Assembly: GCA_937905835.1 (NCBI GenBank) | Contig: CALCXK010000041.1 | Location: 12,499-76,498, forward strand | Reading direction: 5' to 3' | Origin: an uncultured Ilumatobacter sp. | GTDB taxonomy: Bacteria > Actinomycetota > Acidimicrobiia > Acidimicrobiales > Ilumatobacteraceae | Length of the DNA stretch: 64,000 nt | In this document: one piece after another, positions 45,257-53,085 of the stretch | Layout: every line of letters starts with the position of its first letter | Position numbering within the stretch: the stretch's first letter is position 1 | Program-made: the position numbers and the translations under genes | Notes under the pieces: generated by a model | Told to the model about the DNA's origin: nothing | The model's database searches: none | The model's input: only the letters and a program-made list of their open reading frames with translations

Positions 45257-47001
45257 TGAACGGCCGCGTCGCTCGCGTCCTGCCCAACGTCACCGGGCTC
45301 GACAAAAGTTTCGACTACCTCATTCCTGACGATCTGCGTGTTCCTGCGCGCTTCGGACCGGTTCGAGTTGGAACCATTGTTCGAGTCGAACTGCATGGTC
45401 GCCGGATCGGCGGCTGGATCAGTGACATTGTCAATGTCGACGATGCTGCGGTCGATCGAATATCGCTGAAGTCGATCGCAAAGGTCACGGGGCACGGTCC
45501 CGACGTCGGTTTGTTCGAGCTTGCCGAGTGGGCATCGGTTCGCTGGGCCGCCCGGCGGTCTCGCCCTTTTCTGGTTGCGGCGTCGCCGTCTCGGGCGGTC
45601 ACGTCCTTGCCGCCTGATCGGCGTACAGCCCCCGTTCTCTCACCATCGTCGCCGGCGACGACCGAGCTACTGGCCGCAGGCGGGGGAGTGCTGCGGTTGC
45701 CGCCGCGGAGCGATGTTCTCCCCGCACTTCGCTCGGTCATTGCCCATGGGCCGACGCTCGTCGTGACGCCGACGACCAGCGATGCAGGGAGATTAGCGAC
45801 GCGTCTCCGGCGATTGGGCGTATCTGTGGCCTTGATGCCCGACGACTGGGCTGCGGCGATGGGCGGCGTTGACGTGGTGATTGGCCCGCGATCCGCCGCG
45901 TGGGCGCCATGCCCCGACATGGCATCGGCTGTCGTCATCGACGAGCACGACGAGGCTTTGCAGGAAGAACGAGCACCGACGTGGCACGCGCGCGACGTAC
46001 TGATCGAACGATGCCGTCGAAGCGGCATTCCGCACCTGCTGATCTCACCGGCGCCGTCGCTCACCGCTGTCGTGACGGCAGCAGGGGACCTCGGCGTCGT
46101 CCACCCCCCGTTTACCCGCGAGCGGGCAGCATGGCCGACGATCACCCTCGTCGATCGAACGAACGAGGAGCCCTGGAAGAAGTCGCTTGTCACCTCCACG
46201 TTGATCGACCGGATACGGAACCCCGACCTCACGGTGGTCTGTATTAGCAACATCACCGGGCGAGCCCGTGTCTTGGCGTGTCGGTCGTGTGAGGCACTGA
46301 TCCGCTGTGAGACCTGCGACGCCGCAGTCGGGTTGACGTCCGACAACGTGCTGTCGTGTACCCGTTGCGGCACTGACCGGCCGGCGGTATGCCAGGCCTG
46401 CGGGGCTTCGAGCTTCGCAAACCTCCGCCCTGGCGTCAGCAGGTTGCGCGAAGAACTCGAAGGCGCAGCCGCCCGGCCGGTTGTTGAGATCACGGGTGCC
46501 GACACCGAACCGCCGCCCGCATCCGGGGTCTACGTCGGCACGGAAGCAGCGCTCTACCGCGTGCCGTCTGCCGATGTCGTCGCTTTTCTCGAATTCGACT
46601 CCGAAATGCTCGCACCGAGGTTCCGGGCCGCCGAGCAGGCGTTGTCGCTCATCATCCGAGCCGGGCGGATGGCGCCGGAAGTGATAGTCCAAACATTCAT
46701 GCCCGACCACGTCGTGCTGCAAGCAGCGGCGACAGGCAACCCTGACGACGTAATCAAAGTTGAACGCGAACGGCGCGAGATGCTCGGCTTCCCCCCGTTC
46801 GGTGCGCTTGCCAGCATCACGGGGACCGGCTCGTCAGAGATGGTCGGACAGCTCAAGTCGGACGTGCAAGTCGGTGGCGACGATGCGACTGGCTATGTCG
46901 TGCGAGCAAACGACTGGATGACGCTCGGCACGGCGCTCAATGCGACAGAGCGTCCGAAAGGCAGCCGCCTGCGTATCGAGGTCGATCCGCCGCGGCTCTA
47001 G
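45256..47001 (+). CDS. priA: PriA-like primosomal protein without a helicase P-loop
   Basis: PriA restarts stalled replication forks. The 581-aa protein keeps the N-terminal DNA-binding domain (ARVLPNVTGLDKSFDYLIPDDL), a DEAH-like VVIDEHDEALQEERAPTWHARDV, and the zinc domain with paired cysteines CRSC, CETC, CTRC and CQAC. Where E. coli PriA has the GVTGSGKT Walker A, this reads GGGVLRLPPRSDV, so ATP hydrolysis is unlikely. Loss of this motif is known in actinobacterial PriA. GTG 45256 fits the family N-terminus; the open frame from 45103 is shadow of metK. Its end overlaps the convergent methyltransferase by 3 nt. Confidence 0.9.
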   Translation: MNGRVARVLPNVTGLDKSFDYLIPDDLRVPARFGPVRVGTIVRVELHGRRIGGWISDIVNVDDAAVDRISLKSIAKVTGHGPDVGLFELAEWASVRWAARRSRPFLVAASPSRAVTSLPPDRRTAPVLSPSSPATTELLAAGGGVLRLPPRSDVLPALRSVIAHGPTLVVTPTTSDAGRLATRLRRLGVSVALMPDDWAAAMGGVDVVIGPRSAAWAPCPDMASAVVIDEHDEALQEERAPTWHARDVLIERCRRSGIPHLLISPAPSLTAVVTAAGDLGVVHPPFTRERAAWPTITLVDRTNEEPWKKSLVTSTLIDRIRNPDLTVVCISNITGRARVLACRSCEALIRCETCDAAVGLTSDNVLSCTRCGTDRPAVCQACGASSFANLRPGVSRLREELEGAAARPVVEITGADTEPPPASGVYVGTEAALYRVPSADVVAFLEFDSEMLAPRFRAAEQALSLIIRAGRMAPEVIVQTFMPDHVVLQAAATGNPDDVIKVERERREMLGFPPFGALASITGTGSSEMVGQLKSDVQVGGDDATGYVVRANDWMTLGTALNATERPKGSRLRIEVDPPRL

Positions 47002-47666
47002 GGCCGAGCAGATTTGGGACCGACGCTGAGGAGCCGGAACCCGGCCTTGGAAGCGAGTCGCTCGGTCGGGTGCCCTTGGGACTGCAGCCAACGCTGTAAC
47101 GAGTCGGCACCGAGGTGCTTCTGGACCACGAGTGCGGCGATGCCGTCGTTGTCGAGGCGGGCGAGCCATTCGAGAAGGAGCGAGCGCATCGCAGGCTTAC
47201 CGATTCGTACCGGCGGGTTCGACCACAGCGTGGCGAACCGAATATGGTCCGGAACCTCACCTGGTGCGACCGCACGCAGGTTGGTGATGCCATTTCGTTC
47301 GGCGTTGCGAGTGCACAGGTGGCGCGCGCGGCTGTTCACATCGACGGCCCACACGGTGGCGTTGGGGGAGCGGCGCGCCATGGCCAGGGCGATGGGCCCG
47401 GCCCCAGCCCCGAGGTCGAGTAGGTGGCCTGCAGATGCGAGTGGAAGCTCAGCTCGCAGCAGCAGACTCGTGCCGGTATCGACGTGGCCGCGACTGAACA
47501 CACCTCGATCGGTCTCCAACGTGAATGCCGTGTCCGGGAGCATGACGTCGATCGCCACCGGGTCAGAAGGCACCGTCGGGTCGTCGTCGAAGTAGTGGGC
47601 GTCGGGGCCCGTTTGGCCAGCGGTATCGGGTCCGGTCTCGGCGTCGGTATCGGGATCAGAGCTCAC
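46998..47666 (-). CDS. RsmC-like class I SAM-dependent methyltransferase
   Basis: The 222-aa protein has the SAM motif I LLDLGAGAGPIALAMARRSP, an acidic motif II (WAVDVNSRA) and the catalytic NPPVRIGK, the pattern of RsmC/RlmG guanine-N2 rRNA methyltransferases, followed by the typical VVQKHLGADSLQRWLQ and PGxRLLS-like end. It is probably an rRNA methyltransferase of the single-domain form. GTG 47666 is chosen since it lies just before the divergent def promoter; the frame is open far upstream but that is shadow of def. Confidence 0.82.
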   Translation of the reverse strand: MSSDPDTDAETGPDTAGQTGPDAHYFDDDPTVPSDPVAIDVMLPDTAFTLETDRGVFSRGHVDTGTSLLLRAELPLASAGHLLDLGAGAGPIALAMARRSPNATVWAVDVNSRARHLCTRNAERNGITNLRAVAPGEVPDHIRFATLWSNPPVRIGKPAMRSLLLEWLARLDNDGIAALVVQKHLGADSLQRWLQSQGHPTERLASKAGFRLLSVGPKSARP

Positions 47667-47672
47667 GGGCCG

Positions 47673-47678
47673 TAGCCT
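47673..47678 (+). promoter_or_regulatory. -10 element of def (TAGCCT)
   Basis: TAGCCT ends 7 nt before ATG 47686; a GGCAGGA purine-rich stretch between them could also act as a weak ribosome-binding site. Confidence 0.45.
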
Positions 47679-47685
47679 GGCAGGA

Positions 47686-48228
47686 ATGTCGTACAAGATC
47701 AGGACATACGGCGATCCAGTACTGAAGACCAAGGCCGCCCCGATTGAAAGCGTCGACGGCAGGGTCATTCGTCTGGTCGACGAAATGTTCGACACGCTCG
47801 TGGATTCCGGCAACGGTTTGGCACTCGCTGCGCCCCAGATCGGCGTGCAGAAGCAAGTCGTTGTCTGGGACTTCGGCGAAAATCCGTTGGCGATCATAAA
47901 CCCCGAGATCATCGAATCCGATGGCGAGTGGCTGTTCGACGAAGGTTGCCTCTCGATTCCTGGGCTCTTCGTCGAAATGCTTCGTCCCAAGCAGGTCTTG
48001 GTCCGCGGAGTCGGCCTCGACGGCGAGATGATTGAAATCGAAGCCGACGAGCTCGAAGCCCGCATGTTCCAACACGAGATCGACCACCTCAACGGCGTGC
48101 TCATGTTCGATCGGCTCGAAGGCGACCAGCGCAAGGAAGCAATGCGCGAGTACCGACGCATGGAAGAACAAGCTGCCGCCGGCGTTCAACAACGTCAGCC
48201 GCTGCGTAAGCGCCTCGGCCTGTCCTGA
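47686..48228 (+). CDS. def: Peptide deformylase
   Basis: PDF removes the formyl group from nascent proteins. The 180-aa metalloenzyme has the three signatures GLALAAPQIG, EGCLSIPG (metal-ligand Cys) and QHEIDHLNG (two His and catalytic Glu). Length is normal, with a short basic C-terminal helix. It pairs with fmt, which adds the formyl group, 13 bp downstream. Confidence 0.97.
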   Translation: MSYKIRTYGDPVLKTKAAPIESVDGRVIRLVDEMFDTLVDSGNGLALAAPQIGVQKQVVVWDFGENPLAIINPEIIESDGEWLFDEGCLSIPGLFVEMLRPKQVLVRGVGLDGEMIEIEADELEARMFQHEIDHLNGVLMFDRLEGDQRKEAMREYRRMEEQAAAGVQQRQPLRKRLGLS

Positions 48229-48241
48229 GCCGGTTCGACTG

Positions 48242-49063
48242 ATGAAGATCGTCTACCTCGGGACGCCCGAGATGGCGGTTCCGCCGCTCCAGGCGCTTCA
48301 TGCCGCAGGCCATGAAATCCTGCTCGTCGTCACCCGAGTCGATAAGAAGCGAGGGCGAGGTTCGGCCTTGTCTCCAAGCCCGGTCAAGGCCGCAGCACTC
48401 GAACTCGGCATCCCGGTGTCGCACGATCCCGACGACGTTCTCGGTGCAGGCGCTGTGCTCGGCGTCGTCGTTGCCTACGGACGCCTGATCGAGCCGCACA
48501 TCCTCGACGCAATTCCGATGGTTAATGCGCACTTCTCGCTGTTGCCGCGCTGGCGCGGTGCGGCACCGGTAGAGCGGGCACTTCTGGCCGGCGATGGTCT
48601 GACCGGAGTCGATATCATGCGACTCGAAGAAGGTCTCGACACCGGCGGAATCTACGCCGAGACCGTCGTGCCGATCACTGCAACATCAACAGCTGCCGAG
48701 CTGCGCTCTGAGCTGGTCGCTGCGGCGTGTGACCTCCTCGTCACAATGCTGTCTGAACCACTCGACGTTTGGATCGACACTGCGGCGACCCAGATCGGCG
48801 ATGCCGTTTACGCGGCGAAGTTGACGAAGGACGAGTTCGAAATCGACTGGACCCATTCCGTCGAGCAGATTCATCGACTCATCAGAGTTGGTGGAGCCTG
48901 GACAATATTCCGCGAGACGCGCCTCAAGATTCATGCAGCTGATCTCGTCGATGGAAAGTTGACACCAGTGACCGTGCAGCCCGAAGGAAAAAGCCCGATG
49001 GAGTTCGCGGCGTGGCGCAACGGCGCTCATCTCGCGTCCAACGAATTGTTCGGTGCGCTGTGA
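48242..49063 (+). CDS. fmt: Methionyl-tRNA formyltransferase (short form)
   Basis: FMT formylates initiator Met-tRNA. The protein has MKIVYLGTPEMAVPPLQAL, SPSPVKAAA, VNAHFSLLPRWRGAAPVERALL with the catalytic Asn and His, and MRLEEGLDTGGIYAE with the Asp. It is 273 aa, against about 305-320 for most. The C-terminal OB domain goes straight from the RLKIHAADLVDG strand to LTPVTVQPEGKSPMEFAAWRNGAHL, so about two strands seem to be missing. Catalytic residues are intact, so it is probably active. The stop overlaps the rsmB GTG by 4 nt. Confidence 0.93.
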   Translation: MKIVYLGTPEMAVPPLQALHAAGHEILLVVTRVDKKRGRGSALSPSPVKAAALELGIPVSHDPDDVLGAGAVLGVVVAYGRLIEPHILDAIPMVNAHFSLLPRWRGAAPVERALLAGDGLTGVDIMRLEEGLDTGGIYAETVVPITATSTAAELRSELVAAACDLLVTMLSEPLDVWIDTAATQIGDAVYAAKLTKDEFEIDWTHSVEQIHRLIRVGGAWTIFRETRLKIHAADLVDGKLTPVTVQPEGKSPMEFAAWRNGAHLASNELFGAL

Positions 49064-50367
49064 TCGGCTGGGACGCACCGACAGGCCCGGCGTCTGACTT
49101 GCCGAAGCCCCTGAACCGTCAACAGCGGCGTGCTGCGTTGCAGAACAACGACTGGAACAACAAGGGCCGAACTGACCCTGAGGCACGTCGTAACGCCCAG
49201 CACGAGCCACGTAGCGCCTCTGGGCGACTTGAGAACGACAAGATTCCCACCGGACACACCAATGCCCGGCAACTAGCGCTCGACGTCTTGCAACGGATCG
49301 AACACGATGGCGCGTATGCGAACCTCGTGCTCGGCCCGACGCTCACTGCATCGAATCTGAGTGACCAAGACCGTCGATTTGCGACGGAACTCGTCTACGG
49401 CTCGACGCGGATGCGTCGAGCCTGTGATGCGATCGTCGACCGGTTCGTCAGTCAACCTCCCGATGACGAGACCCGTTCGATTCTTCGGCTCGGCGCGTAT
49501 CAGTTGGCGTACGCGGGCGTTCCTGCTCACGCGGCCGTGAGCGCAACGGTTGACTTGGCCCCTGGCAAGACGCGCGGTTTCATCAACGCCGTGTTGCGAC
49601 GGGTCGCCGACAATCCGATCTACTCGATGACCTGGCCTTCGGAGGCTTCTCGGCTGAGCTATCCGAACTGGCTGGCCGATCGTCTGACCGCGGAGCTCGG
49701 CGACGACGCCGTTGCTGCGATGATGCAGATGAACGAGCCGCCCTCGGTCACGGTTCGCGCTGATGGCTACGTACAAGACGAGTCGTCGCAGTGGGTCGCA
49801 GCATCTGTTGAGGCTGCAGCAGGGGAGCGGGTGCTCGATATGTGCGCAGCGCCCGGCGGCAAGGCCACAGCGATTGCTGGCGACGGTGCCATCGTCGTTG
49901 CCGCCGATATGCGACATCGGCGTTCTCAACTTGTGCGTGAGAATGCTGGCAAGCTTGATCTTGACATCGCGGTGGTGACCGCCGACGGCACGGCCGCTCC
50001 GTTTCGTCTTGGAGCTTTCGACGCGGTCCTCCTGGATGCTCCGTGTTCTGGCCTCGGTGCACTCCGCCGTCGTCCGGATGCCCGCTGGCGCATTGAGGCG
50101 TCAGACATCACCGAACTGGCTGTGCTGCAACGATCGCTGCTGTTGGTAGCTGCGTCGCTCGTCAAGCCCGGCGGCCGACTGATCTACAGTGTGTGCACGG
50201 TGACCGCTGAGGAATCAATCGATCACCCGACGCCTGACGGCTTCGACGTCGATGAGGCAGCCCCGCCGGCCGGTGAGTGGCGGTCGTTCGGCCAGGGATG
50301 GCGCGTGTTGCCGCACGATGCAGACACGGATGGCATGGTGCTGATTCGCTATCGTCGTACCTCGTGA
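49060..50367 (+). CDS. rsmB: 16S rRNA (cytosine-C5) methyltransferase RsmB/Fmu
   Basis: RsmB makes m5C967 in 16S rRNA. The 435-aa protein has a NusB-like N-terminal domain (ALDVLQRIEHDGAYANLVLGPTL) and a Rossmann methyltransferase with YVQDESSQWVA, VLDMCAAPGGKATAIAG, the general motif IV LDAPCSGLGALRRRPDARW and the catalytic-Cys motif YSVCTVTAEES. About 65 residues, polar and basic, precede the NusB domain. GTG 49060 overlaps the fmt stop. Confidence 0.93.
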   Translation: MIGWDAPTGPASDLPKPLNRQQRRAALQNNDWNNKGRTDPEARRNAQHEPRSASGRLENDKIPTGHTNARQLALDVLQRIEHDGAYANLVLGPTLTASNLSDQDRRFATELVYGSTRMRRACDAIVDRFVSQPPDDETRSILRLGAYQLAYAGVPAHAAVSATVDLAPGKTRGFINAVLRRVADNPIYSMTWPSEASRLSYPNWLADRLTAELGDDAVAAMMQMNEPPSVTVRADGYVQDESSQWVAASVEAAAGERVLDMCAAPGGKATAIAGDGAIVVAADMRHRRSQLVRENAGKLDLDIAVVTADGTAAPFRLGAFDAVLLDAPCSGLGALRRRPDARWRIEASDITELAVLQRSLLLVAASLVKPGGRLIYSVCTVTAEESIDHPTPDGFDVDEAAPPAGEWRSFGQGWRVLPHDADTDGMVLIRYRRTS

Positions 50368-50849
50368 GCGACTCACTGCCCTCTCAGCAGGCCAAGGTGT
50401 TGACCTGCAGCGATGGTGTCATGCACGGCACACGTGACGACAAGAGTGGCGCTGCACTAGTCGAACACCTGACGCATGCCGGCTTCGACGTCGTTGAGCA
50501 TCGCGTCACCGCTGACGGCACGGACAACGTGGCGGCCGCACTGATCGAGATGACCGACCGGTTCGCCGGTCTCGTTGTGTCGACGGGCGGTACCGGCTTC
50601 GCACCGCGGGACCAGACCCCCGAGGGCACGCGGTCCGTGATCGAACGAGAAGCGCCAGGCCTGGCCGAAGCGATGCGACTCTGTAACCCCCTCGGTCGTC
50701 TCTCACGCGGTCTTGCCGGCATCAGGGGCAACGCGATCATCGTCAACACGCCGGGAAGTACGAAGGGCTGCGTCGAACAACTCGATGCGATCCTCGACGT
50801 GCTCCCGCACGCCCTCCGACTGCTGCACGACGCCGACAACTCCCATTAA
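50364..50849 (+). CDS. MogA/MoaB family molybdopterin-binding protein
   Basis: The 161-aa protein has VLTCSDGVMHGTRDDKSG, GLVVSTGGTGFAPRDQTPEGTRSVIEREAPGLAEAMR and GNAIIVNTPGSTKGCVEQLDAIL, the MoCF-type fold that adenylates molybdopterin. Whether it acts as MogA or MoaB is not resolved by sequence, and no other molybdenum cofactor genes are in the window. GTG 50364 overlaps the rsmB stop. Confidence 0.9.
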   Translation: MSDSLPSQQAKVLTCSDGVMHGTRDDKSGAALVEHLTHAGFDVVEHRVTADGTDNVAAALIEMTDRFAGLVVSTGGTGFAPRDQTPEGTRSVIEREAPGLAEAMRLCNPLGRLSRGLAGIRGNAIIVNTPGSTKGCVEQLDAILDVLPHALRLLHDADNSH

Positions 50850-50909
50850 GCGAACTCTTCTGAGACCAACTCCCATGAAACCGTGAAGTCTCTCACGAGC
50901 CGCCGCCGG

Positions 50910-50915
50910 TAACCT
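50910..50915 (+). promoter_or_regulatory. -10 element of hisG (TAACCT)
   Basis: TAACCT ends 6 nt before GTG 50922, the same sequence and spacing as at apt. Confidence 0.55.
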
Positions 50916-50921
50916 CTCGGC

Positions 50922-51794
50922 GTGCTACGCGTCGTACTTCCCAAGGGATCTCTCGAAAAGGCCACACTCGAACTTTTCGAGGCGGCCGATCTGCCCGTCA
51001 ACCGATCGTCGTCCGTCGACTATCAGGCGACGATTGACGACCCTCGGATCGAATCGGTGCGAATTCTGCGTCCGCAGGAAATCCCCACCTACGTGGCCGA
51101 GGGGTTGTTCGACGTCGGCATCACCGGCCGTGATTGGGTCGAAGAGACCAGCAGCGTTGTGCAGAGCCTGGGCGAGCTGAAGTACTCCAAGAACACGTCG
51201 AATCCGATCCGCATGGTCGTTGCCGTTGCCGGCGACTCGCCAGCGGAGTCGGTTCAGGACCTGCCGAACGGCGTTCGCGTCCAAACCGAGTACCTCGAGT
51301 TGACCCGGCGCTATTTTGAGGCCAAGGGCGTCGAAGCCAACATCCGACTTTCCTATGGTGCGACTGAGGCAAAGATCCCCGACATCGCTGACTGCGTCGT
51401 CGAGATCACCGAAACCGGCCGTGCCCTCAAGGCAGCTGGGCTCAAGGTGATCGACGTGATCCTCACCAGCTATACCGAAGTCATCGCCAACCCGGCCGCA
51501 TACGCGGACCCAGAGAAACGCAAGGCCATGGAGCAGGTGATGACGCTGTTGAACGGCGTGCTCGACGCTCGCGGTCGCGTGATGCTGAAGCTGAACGTTG
51601 CCGCGGAACACAAGGACGCCGTCCTTGCGGTCCTGCCGTCGATGAAGTCGCCCACGATCAACGATCTGTCTGGTGGTGGGTTTGCCATTGAGTCAGTGGT
51701 CGAAAAGAAGACGGTGAACCTCGTCATTCCTGCACTTCGTGAGGCGGGCGCAACCGATCTCGTTGAGATGCAGATCTCCAAGATCGTCCCGTAG
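50922..51794 (+). CDS. hisG: ATP phosphoribosyltransferase (long form)
   Basis: HisG does the first step of histidine synthesis. The 290-aa protein has VVLPKGSLEKATLELFE, EGLFDVGITGRDWVEE, the PRPP-binding DCVVEITETGRALKAAGL and a C-terminal regulatory ACT-like domain (about 210-290, AVLPSMKSPTINDLSGG), so it is the long form with histidine feedback and needs no HisZ. Other his genes are not in the window. It begins at GTG 50922. Confidence 0.96.
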   Translation: MLRVVLPKGSLEKATLELFEAADLPVNRSSSVDYQATIDDPRIESVRILRPQEIPTYVAEGLFDVGITGRDWVEETSSVVQSLGELKYSKNTSNPIRMVVAVAGDSPAESVQDLPNGVRVQTEYLELTRRYFEAKGVEANIRLSYGATEAKIPDIADCVVEITETGRALKAAGLKVIDVILTSYTEVIANPAAYADPEKRKAMEQVMTLLNGVLDARGRVMLKLNVAAEHKDAVLAVLPSMKSPTINDLSGGGFAIESVVEKKTVNLVIPALREAGATDLVEMQISKIVP

Positions 51795-51814
51795 CTCAAA
51801 GCTGATCGAAGCAC

Positions 51815-52057
51815 ATGGCCGAACTCGATCGCAGCCACCAGCCGACAGGTGCATTCGTCGGCGTCGTGCGTGAATTCGACGGTGCTGCCGGGCTGGGCTC
51901 GATTATCAGTACCGGAGGTTTGTTGCACGCATTTCACGTGATCGAGATTGCTGATGGAAGCCGTTCAGTCGAGGTCGGCGTCGATGTGTCGTTTGATCTG
52001 TTGGCCAAGTTTGGCCGATACGAGGCTGCGAACATCCGGGTGGCCGCGGCACCGTGA
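51815..52057 (+). CDS. Cold-shock-domain-like small protein
   Basis: The 80-aa product reads as one OB-fold: TGAFVGVVREFDGAAGLGSIIS, FHVIEIADGSRSVEVGVDVSFDLLAKFGRYEAANI. It resembles divergent actinobacterial CSD proteins but lacks the full aromatic RNA-binding motifs (KGFGFI/ VFVH), so nucleic-acid binding is uncertain. It overlaps the next gene by 4 nt and follows hisG by 20 bp. Confidence 0.7.
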   Translation: MAELDRSHQPTGAFVGVVREFDGAAGLGSIISTGGLLHAFHVIEIADGSRSVEVGVDVSFDLLAKFGRYEAANIRVAAAP

Positions 52058-52392
52058 GCACCCATTCGGACCTCGTCACTGAGCGCGAGCGCCGGATCAT
52101 CGATGTCTTGGTGTCACTCGCCGAAGGCGAAGTCACCACATACGGCGATGTCGCCGAAGTAGCCGGCTATCCGAAGATGTCTCGTCTTGTCGGACGGATC
52201 GTCGGGCACACCGATGTAGAGATCCCGTGGTGGCGGGTCGTTAACTCCACCGGCCACCTTCGCTCGAGCGACCCGCATGAGCAGGAGTTACTTCTCACCA
52301 AGGAAGATGTCGTCTGCCGTCACGGCCGCGTTGTCGATGCGCCGATCGGTCGATTCGCACGCGATCTTGCACACTCGGGTCAGCAGGCTTGA
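52054..52392 (+). CDS. atl: Alkyltransferase-like (MGMT family) protein lacking the catalytic Cys
   Basis: The 112-aa protein has the MGMT DNA-binding domain: GEVTTYGDVAEVAGYPKMSRLVGRIV and IPWWRVVNSTGHL. In true methyltransferases the second motif is PCHRV; here it is PWWRV with Trp in place of the acceptor Cys, the mark of alkyltransferase-like proteins that recognise O6-alkylguanine and hand it to excision repair. GTG 52054 overlaps the CSD gene by 4 nt. Confidence 0.85.
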   Translation: MSTHSDLVTERERRIIDVLVSLAEGEVTTYGDVAEVAGYPKMSRLVGRIVGHTDVEIPWWRVVNSTGHLRSSDPHEQELLLTKEDVVCRHGRVVDAPIGRFARDLAHSGQQA

Positions 52393-52399
52393 CAAGCGT

Positions 52400-52831
52400 T
52401 CAGTCGGCGTTGGCAGCGCCCTTGATCTGGACGAACGCAAGGCGAATGTTATTGAGGGCATCGCGCATCGTGGGCGTGTCGGGGCCGATTCGGTCGCCGA
52501 GGCCGTCGACCAGGCAGGCAAGGGCATCGATGGCCAACGCCGATTGGACGAGGTCCGGTGGATTGGCCGACAGGTGGATTGCAGCTAGCTCGTAGAGGCC
52601 CATGAGATGGTTGGTGATGACGACTTCAGCCGGCACGGTGCCGAGCCGCTCGCGTGACGCGTTCATTGCGCTCTCGGCTACGTCGATGGGATCGATCGTT
52701 TCTTGATCGAGGTCGGGCTCACCAGCATTCGTCTGATCGTCGGCTCCGAAGCTGGACAGACCAGATGCAAGGTTGGCGTTGATATCGCTAAAATCAGTGT
52801 TCTGGTCAGGTGCGGGGGTTTCGTCAGTCAC
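52400..52831 (-). CDS. DUF1844 family protein
   Basis: The 143-aa protein has an acidic, disordered N-terminus (about 1-60) and a helical DUF1844 domain: NHLMGLYELAAIHLSANPPDLVQSALAIDALACLVDGLG and MRDALNNIRLAFVQIKG. The family has no established function. It is often found near infC-rpmI-rplT in actinobacteria, here divergently transcribed. GTG 52831 follows a good -10. Confidence 0.82.
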   Translation of the reverse strand: MTDETPAPDQNTDFSDINANLASGLSSFGADDQTNAGEPDLDQETIDPIDVAESAMNASRERLGTVPAEVVITNHLMGLYELAAIHLSANPPDLVQSALAIDALACLVDGLGDRIGPDTPTMRDALNNIRLAFVQIKGAANAD

Positions 52832-52837
52832 GCAGAT

Positions 52838-52843
52838 ACCCTA
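52838..52843 (-). promoter_or_regulatory. -10 element of the DUF1844 gene (TAGGGT)
   Basis: On the minus strand TAGGGT ends 6 nt before GTG 52831. Confidence 0.45.
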
Positions 52844-52955
52844 CAGAGGAACAATTGAGGCGAAGTGGGGGAAACTCCCACCTGGCCACCACCGCATGTT
52901 CACCAGAACATCAACCGTGCGCCCAGGTTCCGGCTGTAACCAGCCATCTGCTCGA

Positions 52956-52992
52956 AGCCAGAGCCGCACGGCACTTGCCGTGCCTTCTGGCT
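52956..52992 (+). ncRNA. Strong hairpin in the infC leader
   Basis: AGCCAGA and TCTGGCT (52956-52962, 52986-52992) enclose GCACGG and CCGTGC (52966-52971, 52978-52983), giving a two-part stem with small internal loops. It lies about 95 nt before the infC start in a 254-bp gap, where infC operons often carry attenuators or protein-binding leaders. No T-tract follows. Family unknown. Confidence 0.5.
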
Positions 52993-53085
52993 CCGTGTCG
53001 GTGTTTGGCCGCTCCGTGACATTTCGCGTTGAGCGCCATCATATACGACACATGGGGAGGCCCATTTGCACAGGAGAGCAGTCTC

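Noticed and set aside
45315..46505. 396-codon open frame on the minus strand within priA
   Set aside because: Antisense to the priA zinc and DEAH regions; low-complexity Arg/Ser-rich product.
46985..47010. Bidirectional terminator between priA and the RsmC-like gene
   Set aside because: The two coding ends overlap by 3 nt and no stem with a T-tract is present.
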